Counted from the stretch's first letter, positions 40,718 through 50,171 are shown. The stretch is DNA of 64,000 nt from Arthrobacter luteolus NBRC 107841 (GCF_001552075.1 NZ_BCQM01000004.1:186001-250000); one strand, 5' to 3'. Program-made: numbers and translations. The notes: generated by a model not told the origin, from the letters alone.

Positions 40718-41993
40718 CCCGGCCGCAGCGGAGCCCGTTCTGCGCCGGTACCGCCTGACGGTGCGGGCCCGGCTGGCCCTGACGTATTCGGCGCTGCTGA
40801 CCGGTGCTGGAATCGTGATGCTTGCCCTCGTCTACGTGTTTATGCGTTTTGTGCCCACCTACGAATTCGCGCAGTCCGCGAGTACTCCGGCCATGACCGG
40901 GGAAAGCACCGAAGCCATACCCGCGATGCCTGTTCCACCGGGTGCTGCTGACAGCAGCCCTGCACAGGTGACTACTCCGGCAACGACCCTGCACATCGAC
41001 TCGCCCGAACAGATGCTCAACGTCCTGCTCATTGCCTCAGCCGTGGTCCTGCTCCTGCTCGCAGTGACGGGTGTCGCCGCAGGCTGGATCGTTGCCGGGC
41101 GGATGCTCAAGCCCCTGCAGTACATCAACACTGCGGTGCGGAGCGCGGCGGCCGGGGACCTGGGGCATCGGATCGGCCTTGTCGGTCCGCGCGATGAAAT
41201 ATCCGATCTGGCCATGAGCTTTGACGACATGCTCAGCCAATTGGAGCGGTCCTTCACCGCGTCACGCCGTTTTGCCCAGAACGCCTCCCATGAGCTCCGC
41301 ACACCCCTGGCTACCACCCGGGCCATGCTCGACGTCGCTATCGCCCGGCAGGAAGTGCCCGACGCGGAAATTCTGGCCAAGCTGCGGATCATGAATGAAC
41401 GCAGCATCGAAACAGTCACGGCCTTGCTGGATCTGGCCAGCATCGAATCATCCACCACCCAGCCTGAAGTGATCGACCTGGCCGCGAAGGCCCGGGATGC
41501 GCTGCAGAGTTTCAGCGTGGAAGCTTCAGTGCGGGGAACGATAATCCAGCAGAACCTCGACACGGCAGAAGTGGCCGGCGACCCTGTGCTGATCCGACAG
41601 CTGGCGGGCAACCTCGTCCAGAACGCGATCCGGCATAACAACGACGACGGATTCCTCTCCGTGGCGACGCGGACCTCGGCCAGGGGAACCGCCATCATCG
41701 AGGTGGCCAACAGCGGCGCCCAGCTGGACGGGGCCACGCTCGCCCAGCTTACGGAGCCCTTCCGCAAAGGTGCCGGACGAACGGCCGGACAGGCTGCGAA
41801 GGGCCACGGGCTGGGCCTGTCCATCGTGGCCGCCATTACCGAACGGCATCGCGGTACGTTGGAGCTTGAGGCCAGGAAGGGCGGGGGACTGGTGGCCAGA
41901 ATTGAGTTCCCTCCAGTGGAGGCCGCAAATCCACGGAATCACAGGCCCAACGCCATGGCCGGGGAATCCGCAGCCGGTGTCAGTCCCCGGTGA
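40698..41993 (+). CDS. Sensor histidine kinase
   Basis: This 431-residue membrane kinase has two helices (about 27-50 and 107-134) bracketing a short Thr/Pro/Ala-rich extracytoplasmic loop. A HAMP domain (135-187), the phospho-acceptor box FAQNASHELRTPLA with His198, and a HATPase domain with N-box NLVQNAIRHNND and G-box GHGLGLSIV follow. The sensor loop is too small for a folded ligand domain, so it may sense membrane stress or a partner protein. Its 3' end overlaps the convergent crotonase gene by 14 bases. Confidence 0.94.
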   Translation: MPSAETDPAAAEPVLRRYRLTVRARLALTYSALLTGAGIVMLALVYVFMRFVPTYEFAQSASTPAMTGESTEAIPAMPVPPGAADSSPAQVTTPATTLHIDSPEQMLNVLLIASAVVLLLLAVTGVAAGWIVAGRMLKPLQYINTAVRSAAAGDLGHRIGLVGPRDEISDLAMSFDDMLSQLERSFTASRRFAQNASHELRTPLATTRAMLDVAIARQEVPDAEILAKLRIMNERSIETVTALLDLASIESSTTQPEVIDLAAKARDALQSFSVEASVRGTIIQQNLDTAEVAGDPVLIRQLAGNLVQNAIRHNNDDGFLSVATRTSARGTAIIEVANSGAQLDGATLAQLTEPFRKGAGRTAGQAAKGHGLGLSIVAAITERHRGTLELEARKGGGLVARIEFPPVEAANPRNHRPNAMAGESAAGVSPR

Positions 41994-42804
41994 AGGACGC
42001 TGGCCGCCGCTCCGCGAACGCCTGCGCCGCCTCCGCAAAGTCACGGCTGGGCAGGAAAGCCGTGTTCCACACCTGGACGTAATCGAGGCCCGCCTGCACT
42101 GATGCCTCGGCCCCCTGGTCCAGGACCCGCTTCACTCCCTGGACCACCAGCGGTGGATTCCCGGCAATTAGGGCGGCCAGCCCGCGGCCCCGAGCGACGA
42201 CGTCGTCCGCCAGTTCGGTGACCAGGCCCAGCTCCAGGGCACGCGGGGCGGAGAAGTCCTCGCCCGTCAGGGCCAGATGCCGGGTGGCTCCGGAGCCAAT
42301 AATCCCGGGCAGGCGCTGTAATGATCCGAGGTCCGCCACGATTCCAACCCGAACCTCCCGGATACTGAACTTCGCGTCCGGCGAGGCGATCCGTAGATCT
42401 GCCGCCGCGATCAGGTCCACACCACCGCCAATGCACCAGCCGTCCACTGCGGCGATAACCGGTTTGCCGCAGCGGGCAACAGAACTGACAGCATCCTGCA
42501 GATCTTTGATCTTCAGCCGGAATCCGTTCCGCAGCCGGGCATCGGTGCCACTGGATTCCAGCAGCGGACGGAAAACCGGCTCCATGGCGGGCAGATCCAG
42601 TCCGTAGCTGAAATTACCACCGGACCCGTAGAGCAGGATGGCACGGACCTCATCGTTGGCGCCCAGCTCCGCGAAGACGCCGGGCAGTTCAGCCCAGAAG
42701 TCCGGCCCCATGGCATTGCCCTTGGACGGCCCGAGCAGCTGCACCTCGGCCACCGGGCCGCTGATCTTGACATGAAGGGACCGCAGGGCGGAATCGGGTG
42801 TCAT
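41980..42804 (-). CDS. Crotonase family protein, dienoyl-CoA isomerase type
   Basis: The 274-residue crotonase resembles the delta(3,5)-delta(2,4)-dienoyl-CoA isomerase subgroup. The three acidic residues of that active site are present in context: Asp130 in GGGVDLI, Glu150 in SIREVRVG and Asp158 in IVADLGSLQRLP. It would shift double bonds of unsaturated acyl-CoAs during beta-oxidation. The ATG at 42804 has an AAGGA site; a GTG twelve bases upstream does not. No other beta-oxidation gene is adjacent. Confidence 0.85.
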   Translation of the reverse strand: MTPDSALRSLHVKISGPVAEVQLLGPSKGNAMGPDFWAELPGVFAELGANDEVRAILLYGSGGNFSYGLDLPAMEPVFRPLLESSGTDARLRNGFRLKIKDLQDAVSSVARCGKPVIAAVDGWCIGGGVDLIAAADLRIASPDAKFSIREVRVGIVADLGSLQRLPGIIGSGATRHLALTGEDFSAPRALELGLVTELADDVVARGRGLAALIAGNPPLVVQGVKRVLDQGAEASVQAGLDYVQVWNTAFLPSRDFAEAAQAFAERRPASFTGD

Positions 42805-42908
42805 GGCATCCTTCACTGACGGGCCGGGAAATCCGGCGTGGCTGGACCTTGGGCGTCAATATACAGCGGCCGGGCGAACCACGGCGCTGGAAAAGCTAGG
42901 ATCAAGGT

Positions 42909-43577
42909 ATGGAGTTTGTGGTCATTATCCTGTTCGTTGCCGCGATCGTGCTCGTAAACTTCCTGGTGGGCCGCGCCCAGCGCCGCCGGGCGGGACGTCC
43001 GGCTGCACCGAAGGCGGCACCAAACCAGGCCCAGGGGACCAGGTCCCCCGGGCGCGCCCCGGCAGGCGCATCGCCGGAAGCCTCCCGCGAAGCAGTTTCC
43101 CGCCTTGATGAAGCCGGGCATCGGCAGGTCTATGCAGCAATCGCCCAAGGGCAGCCCATCCGTGCCATCCAGGTCTATGCGCAGCTGACCGGCTGCGGCC
43201 TCCGAGCAGCAAGTGCCGCCGTGGCGTCGCTGGCCTCGCACCCGGTCCCGTACACAAAACCGGCACCGAAGCCGGCAGCTGAGACGCCCTCCGGTGAAAC
43301 TCCCTCCGGTGAAACCGGCAGGCCGGAGGGCAACGGCACTGAAGACACGAGGCCCGCCGGCGCTGAAGACACCAAGGCTGCACCGCCGTTGAAGGATGCC
43401 GGGGAAACGGGCAAAGACCCGGGGACCGCAGCGGCAGCCCCGCCGGAAAAGGCCGGAACAGACGCGCCCGCCCCTGGCACACCCAAGGACGCGGGCAAGC
43501 GGAACAATCCCCAGACACTTCCCGACGAGGCGGAGATCAGCAAATGGGCGCAGAACCTGCGCCCCGAAGACTTCTAG
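42909..43577 (+). CDS. Membrane-anchored protein with an L7/L12-like segment
   Basis: This 222-residue protein has one N-terminal helix (FVVIILFVAAIVLVNFLVG) and a basic cytosolic side. A segment at about 74-108 (AAIAQGQPIRAIQVYAQLTGCGLRAASAAV) resembles the ribosomal L7/L12 C-terminal core (pattern G-x-I-x-A-I-x-x-Y-x-x-x-T-G-x-G-L). The rest is a Pro/Ala/Glu/Thr-rich disordered tail with a repeated PSGET. The function is unknown. It ends overlapping the convergent aldo/keto reductase by four bases. Confidence 0.75.
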   Translation: MEFVVIILFVAAIVLVNFLVGRAQRRRAGRPAAPKAAPNQAQGTRSPGRAPAGASPEASREAVSRLDEAGHRQVYAAIAQGQPIRAIQVYAQLTGCGLRAASAAVASLASHPVPYTKPAPKPAAETPSGETPSGETGRPEGNGTEDTRPAGAEDTKAAPPLKDAGETGKDPGTAAAAPPEKAGTDAPAPGTPKDAGKRNNPQTLPDEAEISKWAQNLRPEDF

Positions 43578-44596
43578 CCCAGCCGGCGTGAGCGCTGGGT
43601 GAGTCCGTCCCGGCCATAGGGGTAGTTCCCCACTGCTGGGGTGCTGACCTCGTCCAGTTCCTGCCGTTCCGCCGCCGTCAGCTCCAGATCCGCCGCCTGC
43701 AGGTTTCCTTCGAGCTGTTCCGGGGTCCGGGCGCCCAGAATGACCGAGGTAACCCCCGGGCGTCCGGCGAGCCACGCCAGTGCGACCTGCGCCGGAGCTG
43801 CGCCGTGTGCGGAGGCGATCCGGTGCAGGGCATCGAGGACGTGCCAGGTCTGCGGGTTGCTGCTGCGCAGGTCCCAGCCCTGGAACTGGCGGGCCGGATT
43901 TTCACCCACCCTGGTATTGCCGGCCGGGACGGTTTCCCGGTGGTATTTACCCGTCAGCCAGCCGCCCGCCAGCGGCGACCAGGGAAGCAGGCCCAGGCCG
44001 GCGTCGAGCGCTGCCGGCACGATTTCCGATTCGATTTCCCGTTCCAGCAGGTTGTACTGCGGCTGCAGCGTCACCGGCGGCTGCCAGTTGTGCAGCCGGG
44101 CCAGCCAGGCGGCTTTGGTGAGCTGCCAGCCGGTGAAGTTGGAAAACCCGTAGTAGCTGATCAGGCCGGAGGACACGGCGTCATTCAGGAAGCCCAGGGT
44201 CTCTTCCAGCGGTGTCAGGGGGTCCCAGGAATGCAGCTGATACAGGTCGAGGTGCTCCACGCCCAGCCGCCGGAGCGAGCCTTCGAGGGCGCGGCGCAGG
44301 TGGCGGCGGGAGTTGCCGAGGTCGTTCGGACCGTCCCCGGTGGCAAACCGGCCTTTGGTGGCCAGGACCACCGAGTCCCGGGCGGCCTGGTTGGAGTGCA
44401 GCCATTTACCCACAATTTCCTCGGATGCGCCGGAATTGTAGATATCCGCCGTGTCAATGAAGTTGCCGCCGGAGTCCAGATAGTCCTCCAGGATGCGGTG
44501 CGAGGTCCGCTCATCCGTTTCGTTGCCGAACGTCATCGTGCCAAGGGCGTATTTGCTGACAACGGCTCCGCTGTTGCCCAGCAGACGCATTTCCAT
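43574..44596 (-). CDS. Aldo/keto reductase (AKR11/12-like)
   Basis: The 340-residue NADPH-dependent reductase has Asp/Tyr in FIDTADIYNSGASEEIVG, Lys in VVLATKGRF and His in YQLHSWDPLTPLEE. The NADPH-binding motif is VTSVILGARTPEQLEGNL, and YNLLEREIESEIVPAAL is typical of the YhdN/AKR11 group. The ATG at 44596 follows a GGGAGG site. The substrate is unknown. The divergent/convergent neighbours do not suggest a pathway. Confidence 0.9.
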   Translation of the reverse strand: MEMRLLGNSGAVVSKYALGTMTFGNETDERTSHRILEDYLDSGGNFIDTADIYNSGASEEIVGKWLHSNQAARDSVVLATKGRFATGDGPNDLGNSRRHLRRALEGSLRRLGVEHLDLYQLHSWDPLTPLEETLGFLNDAVSSGLISYYGFSNFTGWQLTKAAWLARLHNWQPPVTLQPQYNLLEREIESEIVPAALDAGLGLLPWSPLAGGWLTGKYHRETVPAGNTRVGENPARQFQGWDLRSSNPQTWHVLDALHRIASAHGAAPAQVALAWLAGRPGVTSVILGARTPEQLEGNLQAADLELTAAERQELDEVSTPAVGNYPYGRDGLTQRSRRLG

Positions 44597-44700
44597 GAGT
44601 TCCCTCCCAGCCGGTACCTGTGCTCCGCTCCACCCTATGCCCGTGTCCCGGGCCGGAACAGGGGCCGCCGGGAGGAGAGCGGGAGCGGGCCGGACGGCGG

Positions 44701-45903
44701 CTAGGCCTGCAGGTATTTCTCCAGCAGGAAGTCGGCGATGGCCATGGAGGACGTCGCCGCTGGCGAGGGCGCATTGCGCAGCAGGGTCACCGGTCCCGCC
44801 TGGTCCACCGCGAAGTCGTCCACCAGGGATCCGTCGCGGCCCCAGGCCTGGGCGCGCACGCCGGCGGCCGTCTTGGCAGTGAGGTCGGCCATCCGCAGCT
44901 CGGGGATGAAGCGCCTGGCCCGGCTGAAGTACACAGGTTTAATCAGAGACTCACCGACCGTGTCGATTCCCATCTTCCAATACCGCCGGGCCAGTGGCAG
45001 GGCGCCCGGCCAGCGCAGCGACTCGAAGGTGTCCCGCGCTGATATCCGGGACCAGCTGTAGCCCTCGCGGGCCAGGGCGGGAACCGCGTTCGGGCCCACA
45101 TGGACGTCGTTGTAGACCCCGCGGGTGAAGTGCACGCCCAGGAACGGGAAGGCCGGGTCCGGGACCGGATAGATCATGCCCTTCACCAGGTGGCTGCGTT
45201 CGGGGTCCAGCGCCCAGTATTCGCCCCGGAATGGCAGGATCCTGGGCGAAGGATCGGCCCCGGCCAGCCGGGCCACAATGTCCGACTGCAGGCCCGGGCA
45301 GGCCACAACCCGGTCGAAGACCTGCTCGGACACAGGGGTGCGGACACGGACCTTCGGACCCTCAACCGTCAGGGCGTTCACTTCCTGTCCCAGCAGAATG
45401 GTTCCCCCGGCCTGCCGCACCTCCTGGGCCATGGCTTCGGTGACAGCGGCGTAGTCGACGACGGCGGTGCGCGGGGAATGCACGGCGGCGATGCCTGCCA
45501 CGTGCGGTTCGATTTCGCGCAGCTTTGCCGGATCGTCAATCCGCGCCAGATCCGGGACACCGCCGGCAAGGGAGCGCCGCTCGATGTCCGCCAGGGCCGG
45601 CAGGTCATTCTCGTCGACGGCGACCACCAGTTTGCCTGCCTCACGGTAGGGAAGGGATTTCTCCTGGCAGTACTCCTGGAGGGCAATCCGCCCGGCGGCG
45701 CACAGCTTTGCCTTCAGGGAGCCAGGTTGGTAGTACAGGCCGGCATGAACCACCCCGGAGTTGTGCCCGGTCTGATGCGCGGCAAGGCGGGCCTCCTTTT
45801 CAAAGACCGTCACCTCGCCCAAGCCCCTGAGCATGAGGGCGCGGGCCACGGCGATGCCCACGATCCCCCCGCCGATGACGGCAATGCGGTGGTCATTCAC
45901 CAT
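44701..45903 (-). CDS. lhgO: L-2-hydroxyglutarate oxidase/dehydrogenase
   Basis: LhgO oxidises L-2-hydroxyglutarate to 2-oxoglutarate with FAD, passing electrons to the quinone pool or oxygen. The 400-residue chain has the DAO-fold FAD motif IGGGIVGIAVARAL (10-23), the subgroup signature HQTGHNSGVVHAGLYY (43-58) and the C-terminal GPVTLLRNAPSPAATSSMAIAD. ATG 45903 is used, nine bases after GGGAG; GTG 45909 is possible. It removes a metabolic by-product and may link to lysine/glutarate catabolism. Confidence 0.92.
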   Translation of the reverse strand: MVNDHRIAVIGGGIVGIAVARALMLRGLGEVTVFEKEARLAAHQTGHNSGVVHAGLYYQPGSLKAKLCAAGRIALQEYCQEKSLPYREAGKLVVAVDENDLPALADIERRSLAGGVPDLARIDDPAKLREIEPHVAGIAAVHSPRTAVVDYAAVTEAMAQEVRQAGGTILLGQEVNALTVEGPKVRVRTPVSEQVFDRVVACPGLQSDIVARLAGADPSPRILPFRGEYWALDPERSHLVKGMIYPVPDPAFPFLGVHFTRGVYNDVHVGPNAVPALAREGYSWSRISARDTFESLRWPGALPLARRYWKMGIDTVGESLIKPVYFSRARRFIPELRMADLTAKTAAGVRAQAWGRDGSLVDDFAVDQAGPVTLLRNAPSPAATSSMAIADFLLEKYLQA

Positions 45904-45956
45904 GTTCACTCACTCCCGTGCCCTTCACCTGGTCCTGAAGAGAGTGTAGAGGGCAG

Positions 45957-47315
45957 CTAAAGACCCAGGACGGCCGACGCGATCAGGAAGTAGATGATCA
46001 ACCCCGTGGCGTCCACGAAGGTGGAGATAAAGGGATTGGAAAACACCGCAGGATCCACTTTGAGGGCCTTCCCCAGCAGCGGCATCAACCCGCCGACGGT
46101 GGCGGCCATGGTGCAGACCCCCAGCAGGGTCAGGCCGATCACCAGGCCGAGGGGCACGGTGAAAATGACCGCCGCCACGGCAAAGCCCAGCCCGCCGAGC
46201 AACAAGCCCAGCCAGGCGCCGACCCGGACCTCCCGGGCAACGACCTTGAGGACGTCCCTGGGCCGCACATCTCCCAGCGCCAGGGCGCGGGTGATGGTGG
46301 TGGCGGCCTGGTTCCCGGTGTTCCCCCCGGTGCCGATGAGCAGCGGGATAAAGAGGGAGAGCACCACCTGCTCGGCCAGGGTGGCTTCAAACGTGTCCAT
46401 CACCTGCACCGTCAGGGTTGCGCCCAGCGCCAGGACCAGCAGCCAGACAACGCGGGCCCGGACAATGCTGCGCACCGGAGTCGCCAGGTACGGGCGGCGC
46501 AGGGGCTCGGAGCCTCCGGCCCGGGCTGCGTCCTCGCTTTCCGCGTCCTCGAGGATCCGGAGCGCATCGTCCACGGTCAGGATTCCCACCAGCCGGTTCT
46601 CCGCATCAACGATCGGCAGGACCAGAACCTTCGCGTCAGCGCAGTAGCGTGCCGCTTCCTCGGCGTCCAGGGTGGCCGGAGCGGAAATCGGGTCCTTCAT
46701 CAGTTCCGAGACCAGGTCTGTTTCCTCGGCGCGCAGTACGTCCCGCAGTGACACCACGCCGACCAGGTGGCGGCTGTCATCGGTGACCGGGATCGTGTAG
46801 ATGCTCTCGGCGTCGTCAAGCTGTGCCCGCACCCGGGCCAGCGCCTGGCCCGCCGTCGTCCCGGGGTGCGTGGTGACGAACTGCGGGCTCATGTAACGTC
46901 CCACGGCGCCCTGCGGGTAGCCGAGCACCATGGTGGTGAGCGCGCGGTCCTTCTCGCTGAGCCCCAGGATCAGGCGGTTGGCGACCGACGCCGGCAGCTC
47001 ATCCAGCAGTGCCACCCGGTCATCCGGGCTCAGTGCGGCAAAAACCTCGGCCACCTGTGCATCCTGCAGCCCGGACACGAGATCCGCCTGCAGCCGTGCG
47101 TCGAGCCGCTCGAAGACCTCCAGCGCCCGGCCCTTTGGGAGCGTGCGGTAAGCCAGGGCCCGGTCGATGGTGTTCAGCCGTTCGAGCTGTTCCAGCGTTT
47201 CCGCCACGTCCAGCGGCTGCAGGGCACGGGCCACCTGGGGCAGGCTGTTGTTGCTGAGGGCATCGGCCAGCAGTTCGGCGCTGGCATCGAATGAAAGAGT
47301 GGGTGATTTGATCAT
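45957..47315 (-). CDS. mgtE: Magnesium transporter MgtE
   Basis: This 452-residue magnesium channel has an N-terminal superhelical domain (about 10-130), tandem CBS domains (about 135-260) that close the pore when Mg is abundant, a connecting helix, and five C-terminal membrane helices. The pore-associated signature LLIGTGGNTGNQAATTITRALALGD is present. The ATG at 47315 is preceded by GGGAAG. A nested hairpin lies within 60 bases upstream in the leader. The gene is last before the convergent-free lhgO region. Confidence 0.94.
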   Translation of the reverse strand: MIKSPTLSFDASAELLADALSNNSLPQVARALQPLDVAETLEQLERLNTIDRALAYRTLPKGRALEVFERLDARLQADLVSGLQDAQVAEVFAALSPDDRVALLDELPASVANRLILGLSEKDRALTTMVLGYPQGAVGRYMSPQFVTTHPGTTAGQALARVRAQLDDAESIYTIPVTDDSRHLVGVVSLRDVLRAEETDLVSELMKDPISAPATLDAEEAARYCADAKVLVLPIVDAENRLVGILTVDDALRILEDAESEDAARAGGSEPLRRPYLATPVRSIVRARVVWLLVLALGATLTVQVMDTFEATLAEQVVLSLFIPLLIGTGGNTGNQAATTITRALALGDVRPRDVLKVVAREVRVGAWLGLLLGGLGFAVAAVIFTVPLGLVIGLTLLGVCTMAATVGGLMPLLGKALKVDPAVFSNPFISTFVDATGLIIYFLIASAVLGL

Positions 47316-47633
47316 GATCCGCTTCCCTACGGTGGGGCGCACATAAAGAGCCGCGGCAGGACCGCGGTATGTGCAAAAAATGGGTGAGGCGTGCCGGGGT
47401 GCAGTACCGCAGCCGCGCAGGCTCAGGCCGGGAAGGGGAATCGAGGGGTTCGGCTGGAAAGGGCGGAACCGGCTCGGAAGCTGCCGCTAACGGCAGGAAT
47501 CGTCAGACACCTGGATGGTGTGTGGAACGGCTTCCCCGGGGCGAAGGCGAGGCCCGCGCGGTGCGGTAGATCGACTATGTCCGTCGTCCATGCGTGCGGT
47601 TCACCTCCAGACTTTCGAGGAATGATCGGATAT
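47316..47633 (-). promoter_or_regulatory. mgtE leader region with nested hairpin
   Basis: This gap between mgtE and the tRNA terminator holds no supported gene. It contains a nested hairpin (47339-47374): outer GCACATA/TATGTGC, inner CCGCGG/CCGCGG, with an asymmetric bulge and a T-run on its 5' side in the mgtE direction. An M-box riboswitch was looked for and its conserved core was not recognised. Confidence 0.4.
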
Positions 47634-47666
47634 GGAAACACCCCGGTCCAAAGGCCGGGGTGTTTC
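47634..47666 (-). terminator. Terminator of tRNA-Ser(GCT)
   Basis: A perfect 13-bp stem (GGAAACACCCCGG and complement) with a 7-base loop lies just downstream of the tRNA on the minus strand. Confidence 0.85.
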
Positions 47667-47672
47667 CGTTGG

Positions 47673-47760
47673 CGGAGACGGGGGGATTTGAACCCCCGGT
47701 GGGCTTTAGGCCCACACTTCATTAGCAGTGAAGCCCATTCGGCCGCTCTGGCACGTCTCC
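47673..47760 (-). tRNA. tRNA-Ser (anticodon GCT)
   Basis: A class II tRNA on the minus strand: acceptor GGAGACG/CGTCTCC, anticodon stem TTCA-CTGCTAA-TGAA region giving anticodon GCT, long variable arm, T-loop GTTCAAATC, and encoded CCA (47670-47672). It reads AGC/AGU codons. Confidence 0.95.
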
Positions 47761-47832
47761 AGTTACCCTGGCGATTTCACTCTGCCAGCCTGTCAAGACT
47801 ACCCACAACGGGGGGCTTTCGGCAAAACAGGT

Positions 47833-49959
47833 TCAGGACAACCGGCCGGTGAGCGCTTCCCAGAGGAACTCATAGGACATGGCGTGCATCCGCGCGGACT
47901 GCCGGTTGTCCGCAGCCCCTGCATGCCCGCCTTCCAGCGCCTCGTGGAACCAGACCCGGTCCACCCCGAGTGCCTGCATCCGGGCCGCCATCTTCCGGGC
48001 CTGGACAGGGCCAACCCGGTCATCGCTGGTAGCCGTCCAAATCAGTGACGGCGGGTACTGAACGTCCTCGCGCAGCAGGTGGTACGGGGAAAACGTCTTG
48101 ATGAACTCCCATTGCTCCGGATCGTCCGGGTCGCCGTATTCGGCAATCCAGGAATGGCCGGCGGAGAGCTTGGTGTAGCGGCGCATGTCCAGCAGCGGTA
48201 CTCCGCAGGACACCGCTCCGAAAAGCTCCGGGTAGAGGGTAAGCATGTTGCCCACCAGCAGGCCGCCGTTGCTGCGGCCGGTGCAGCCCAGATGGTCGCG
48301 GGAAGTTACTCCGCGGGCAGTGAGGTCCCGGGCGACGGCGGCAAAATCCTCGTAGGCCCGGTGCCGGTTCTGCTGCAGGGCGGCGCGGTGCCAGTCGGGG
48401 CCGTATTCTCCGCCGCCGCGGATGTTCGCCAGGACGTAGACGCCGCGCCGGAGCGTCCCGCCGTCGTCGGTGTAGCTGCGCTCCAGCCAGCCGCGCCCGA
48501 CCACGCCGCTGTAGGCGGGGGTGAGGGCCTGTTCGAACCCGCCGTAACCGGACAGCACAGTGGGGTTGCCGCCGTCGAGCGCCATTCCCTGGTGCGCCAC
48601 CTGGAAGTACGGGACCCGGGTGCCGTCGGCGGAGACGGCGAAGTGCTGCTCCACCGTGCAGTCGGAGGAATCAAAGAACGACGGCGAGGACTTCACCGCC
48701 GCGGCGGTCCCCTCGTCCGTTCCCGGGGCGGCGCCAAGCGTGCCGCGGGAGAGCGTGGACGGTGTGGTGAAACCGGTGCTGATCAGCCAGTAGTCGTTGC
48801 CTGCGGTCTCGTCCTCGTCGTCGACCGCGTACGCATCCACTGTGTGCAGCGGCGGGCAGGCATCCAGTGCGGTGGCCTGCCAGCCCGCGGCGGGCTCCAA
48901 AACCTGGATTTCGGAGGAGACGTCCCGCAGCAGGTTCAGCAGCAGATAGTCCCGCGTCCAGCTCCAGGACTGCAGGGAGACGGTGGGTTCCGGAGTGAAG
49001 AGGGTGTGAAGGCTGCGTTCCCCGGCGAGAAATTCCTCCAGGTCCGCTGCCAGCAGCGATCCTGCCTTGTGCAGCGTTTCGCCGACCAGCCAGTCGGTGC
49101 GCGGGCGCATCAGCAGCCACTGGCGGTGCAGGTCAACAGTGACGTCCAGCGGCACCTCGACGCGCTGCCAAGCATCATCGCGGCGCAGGTAGGTGATGCT
49201 GTCGTAGAAGTCGATGATGTCCAGCGCCACGTCCCGTTCAAACCCGGGCGTCTGGTCATGGTGGACGTAGCCCATCATGTGGTCCTGCGGAACGTCGAAG
49301 TACAGTTCGGCGTCGGCGGGGTCCTGGCCGCGGTGCACGGTCCGCACCATCCGGGGATAGGAGGAGGCGGTCATGCTGCCGGGCCCAAAATCGGTGGCCA
49401 CGTACAGGGCATCCGGAGCTGCCCAGGACACCTGCGTTTTGGCCACGGGCAGGTCGAAACCACCCGGGACGAAGGCGCGGTCGACGACGTCGTACTCGCG
49501 ATAGCGGGCGGCGTCACCGCCGTCGGGGGAGAGGATCACCAGCGCGCGGCGGTAGGACACTCCGTCCTCCGGCCGCAGGAACCGGGCTCCGCCCCAGACC
49601 CATTCGGTGTCTTCCGCAGCGCTCAGGGCATCCAGGTCCAGCAGGGTTTCCCACTGCGTCTCCGCGGCGGCGTAGCTGTCCCAGGTGGAGCGGCGCCACA
49701 GGCCTTTCGGATGCTCGGCGTCCCGCCAGAAGTTGTAGTACCAGTCGCCGCGCTTGACCACCATGGGAATCCGGTCGGTGGAGTCCAGGACTTCCAGCAG
49801 CCGTTCCTCGGTGCGTTCAAAGTCCGTGGCGGAGAGCAGCGCCTCCGTCTTGGAATTCTGCTCCCGTACCCAGTCCAGCTGCCTGTCGCCGTAGATGTCC
49901 TCCAGCCAGAGGAATTCATCTGCTGTGTCCTGCGGGGTTTCTGCGCTCGCGGATGTCAT
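47833..49959 (-). CDS. Prolyl oligopeptidase family serine peptidase
   Basis: The 708-residue S9A peptidase has an N-terminal beta-propeller (about 60-420) and a C-terminal alpha/beta-hydrolase domain. The opening FLWLEDIYGDRQLDWVREQN is typical. The nucleophile is in GCTGRSNGG (Ser near 563), Asp in TATSDDRVGP and His in LEGGHAG. It would cut short peptides after proline in the cytosol; no signal peptide is visible. The ATG at 49959 has an AGGA site eight bases upstream; the longer frame upstream is not homologous. Confidence 0.92.
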   Translation of the reverse strand: MTSASAETPQDTADEFLWLEDIYGDRQLDWVREQNSKTEALLSATDFERTEERLLEVLDSTDRIPMVVKRGDWYYNFWRDAEHPKGLWRRSTWDSYAAAETQWETLLDLDALSAAEDTEWVWGGARFLRPEDGVSYRRALVILSPDGGDAARYREYDVVDRAFVPGGFDLPVAKTQVSWAAPDALYVATDFGPGSMTASSYPRMVRTVHRGQDPADAELYFDVPQDHMMGYVHHDQTPGFERDVALDIIDFYDSITYLRRDDAWQRVEVPLDVTVDLHRQWLLMRPRTDWLVGETLHKAGSLLAADLEEFLAGERSLHTLFTPEPTVSLQSWSWTRDYLLLNLLRDVSSEIQVLEPAAGWQATALDACPPLHTVDAYAVDDEDETAGNDYWLISTGFTTPSTLSRGTLGAAPGTDEGTAAAVKSSPSFFDSSDCTVEQHFAVSADGTRVPYFQVAHQGMALDGGNPTVLSGYGGFEQALTPAYSGVVGRGWLERSYTDDGGTLRRGVYVLANIRGGGEYGPDWHRAALQQNRHRAYEDFAAVARDLTARGVTSRDHLGCTGRSNGGLLVGNMLTLYPELFGAVSCGVPLLDMRRYTKLSAGHSWIAEYGDPDDPEQWEFIKTFSPYHLLREDVQYPPSLIWTATSDDRVGPVQARKMAARMQALGVDRVWFHEALEGGHAGAADNRQSARMHAMSYEFLWEALTGRLS

Positions 49960-50171
49960 GTAGCCCATCCTAGGGGCGGATCGGGACAGTCCTGCCGGGA
50001 GAGCCGCTGTCCGGGCTGCCGCTCCCGGCAGCTTGGGAGGGAATCCGGCAGAAATACGGTGCCCTTCCGCTTGTCCCGGTACGCCTGGACCCACGGTGCT
50101 GACCATTCATGGGCTAAATTGGGGCACGCCCTGAGGGGGCACAGTCCCAGCAGGGGCGCGGGAGGGGCATC

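Noticed and set aside
47316-47633. M-box (ykoK) magnesium riboswitch before mgtE
   Set aside because: The conserved GGTGAGGC-type core and pairing pattern were not found by eye; only a local hairpin is supported.
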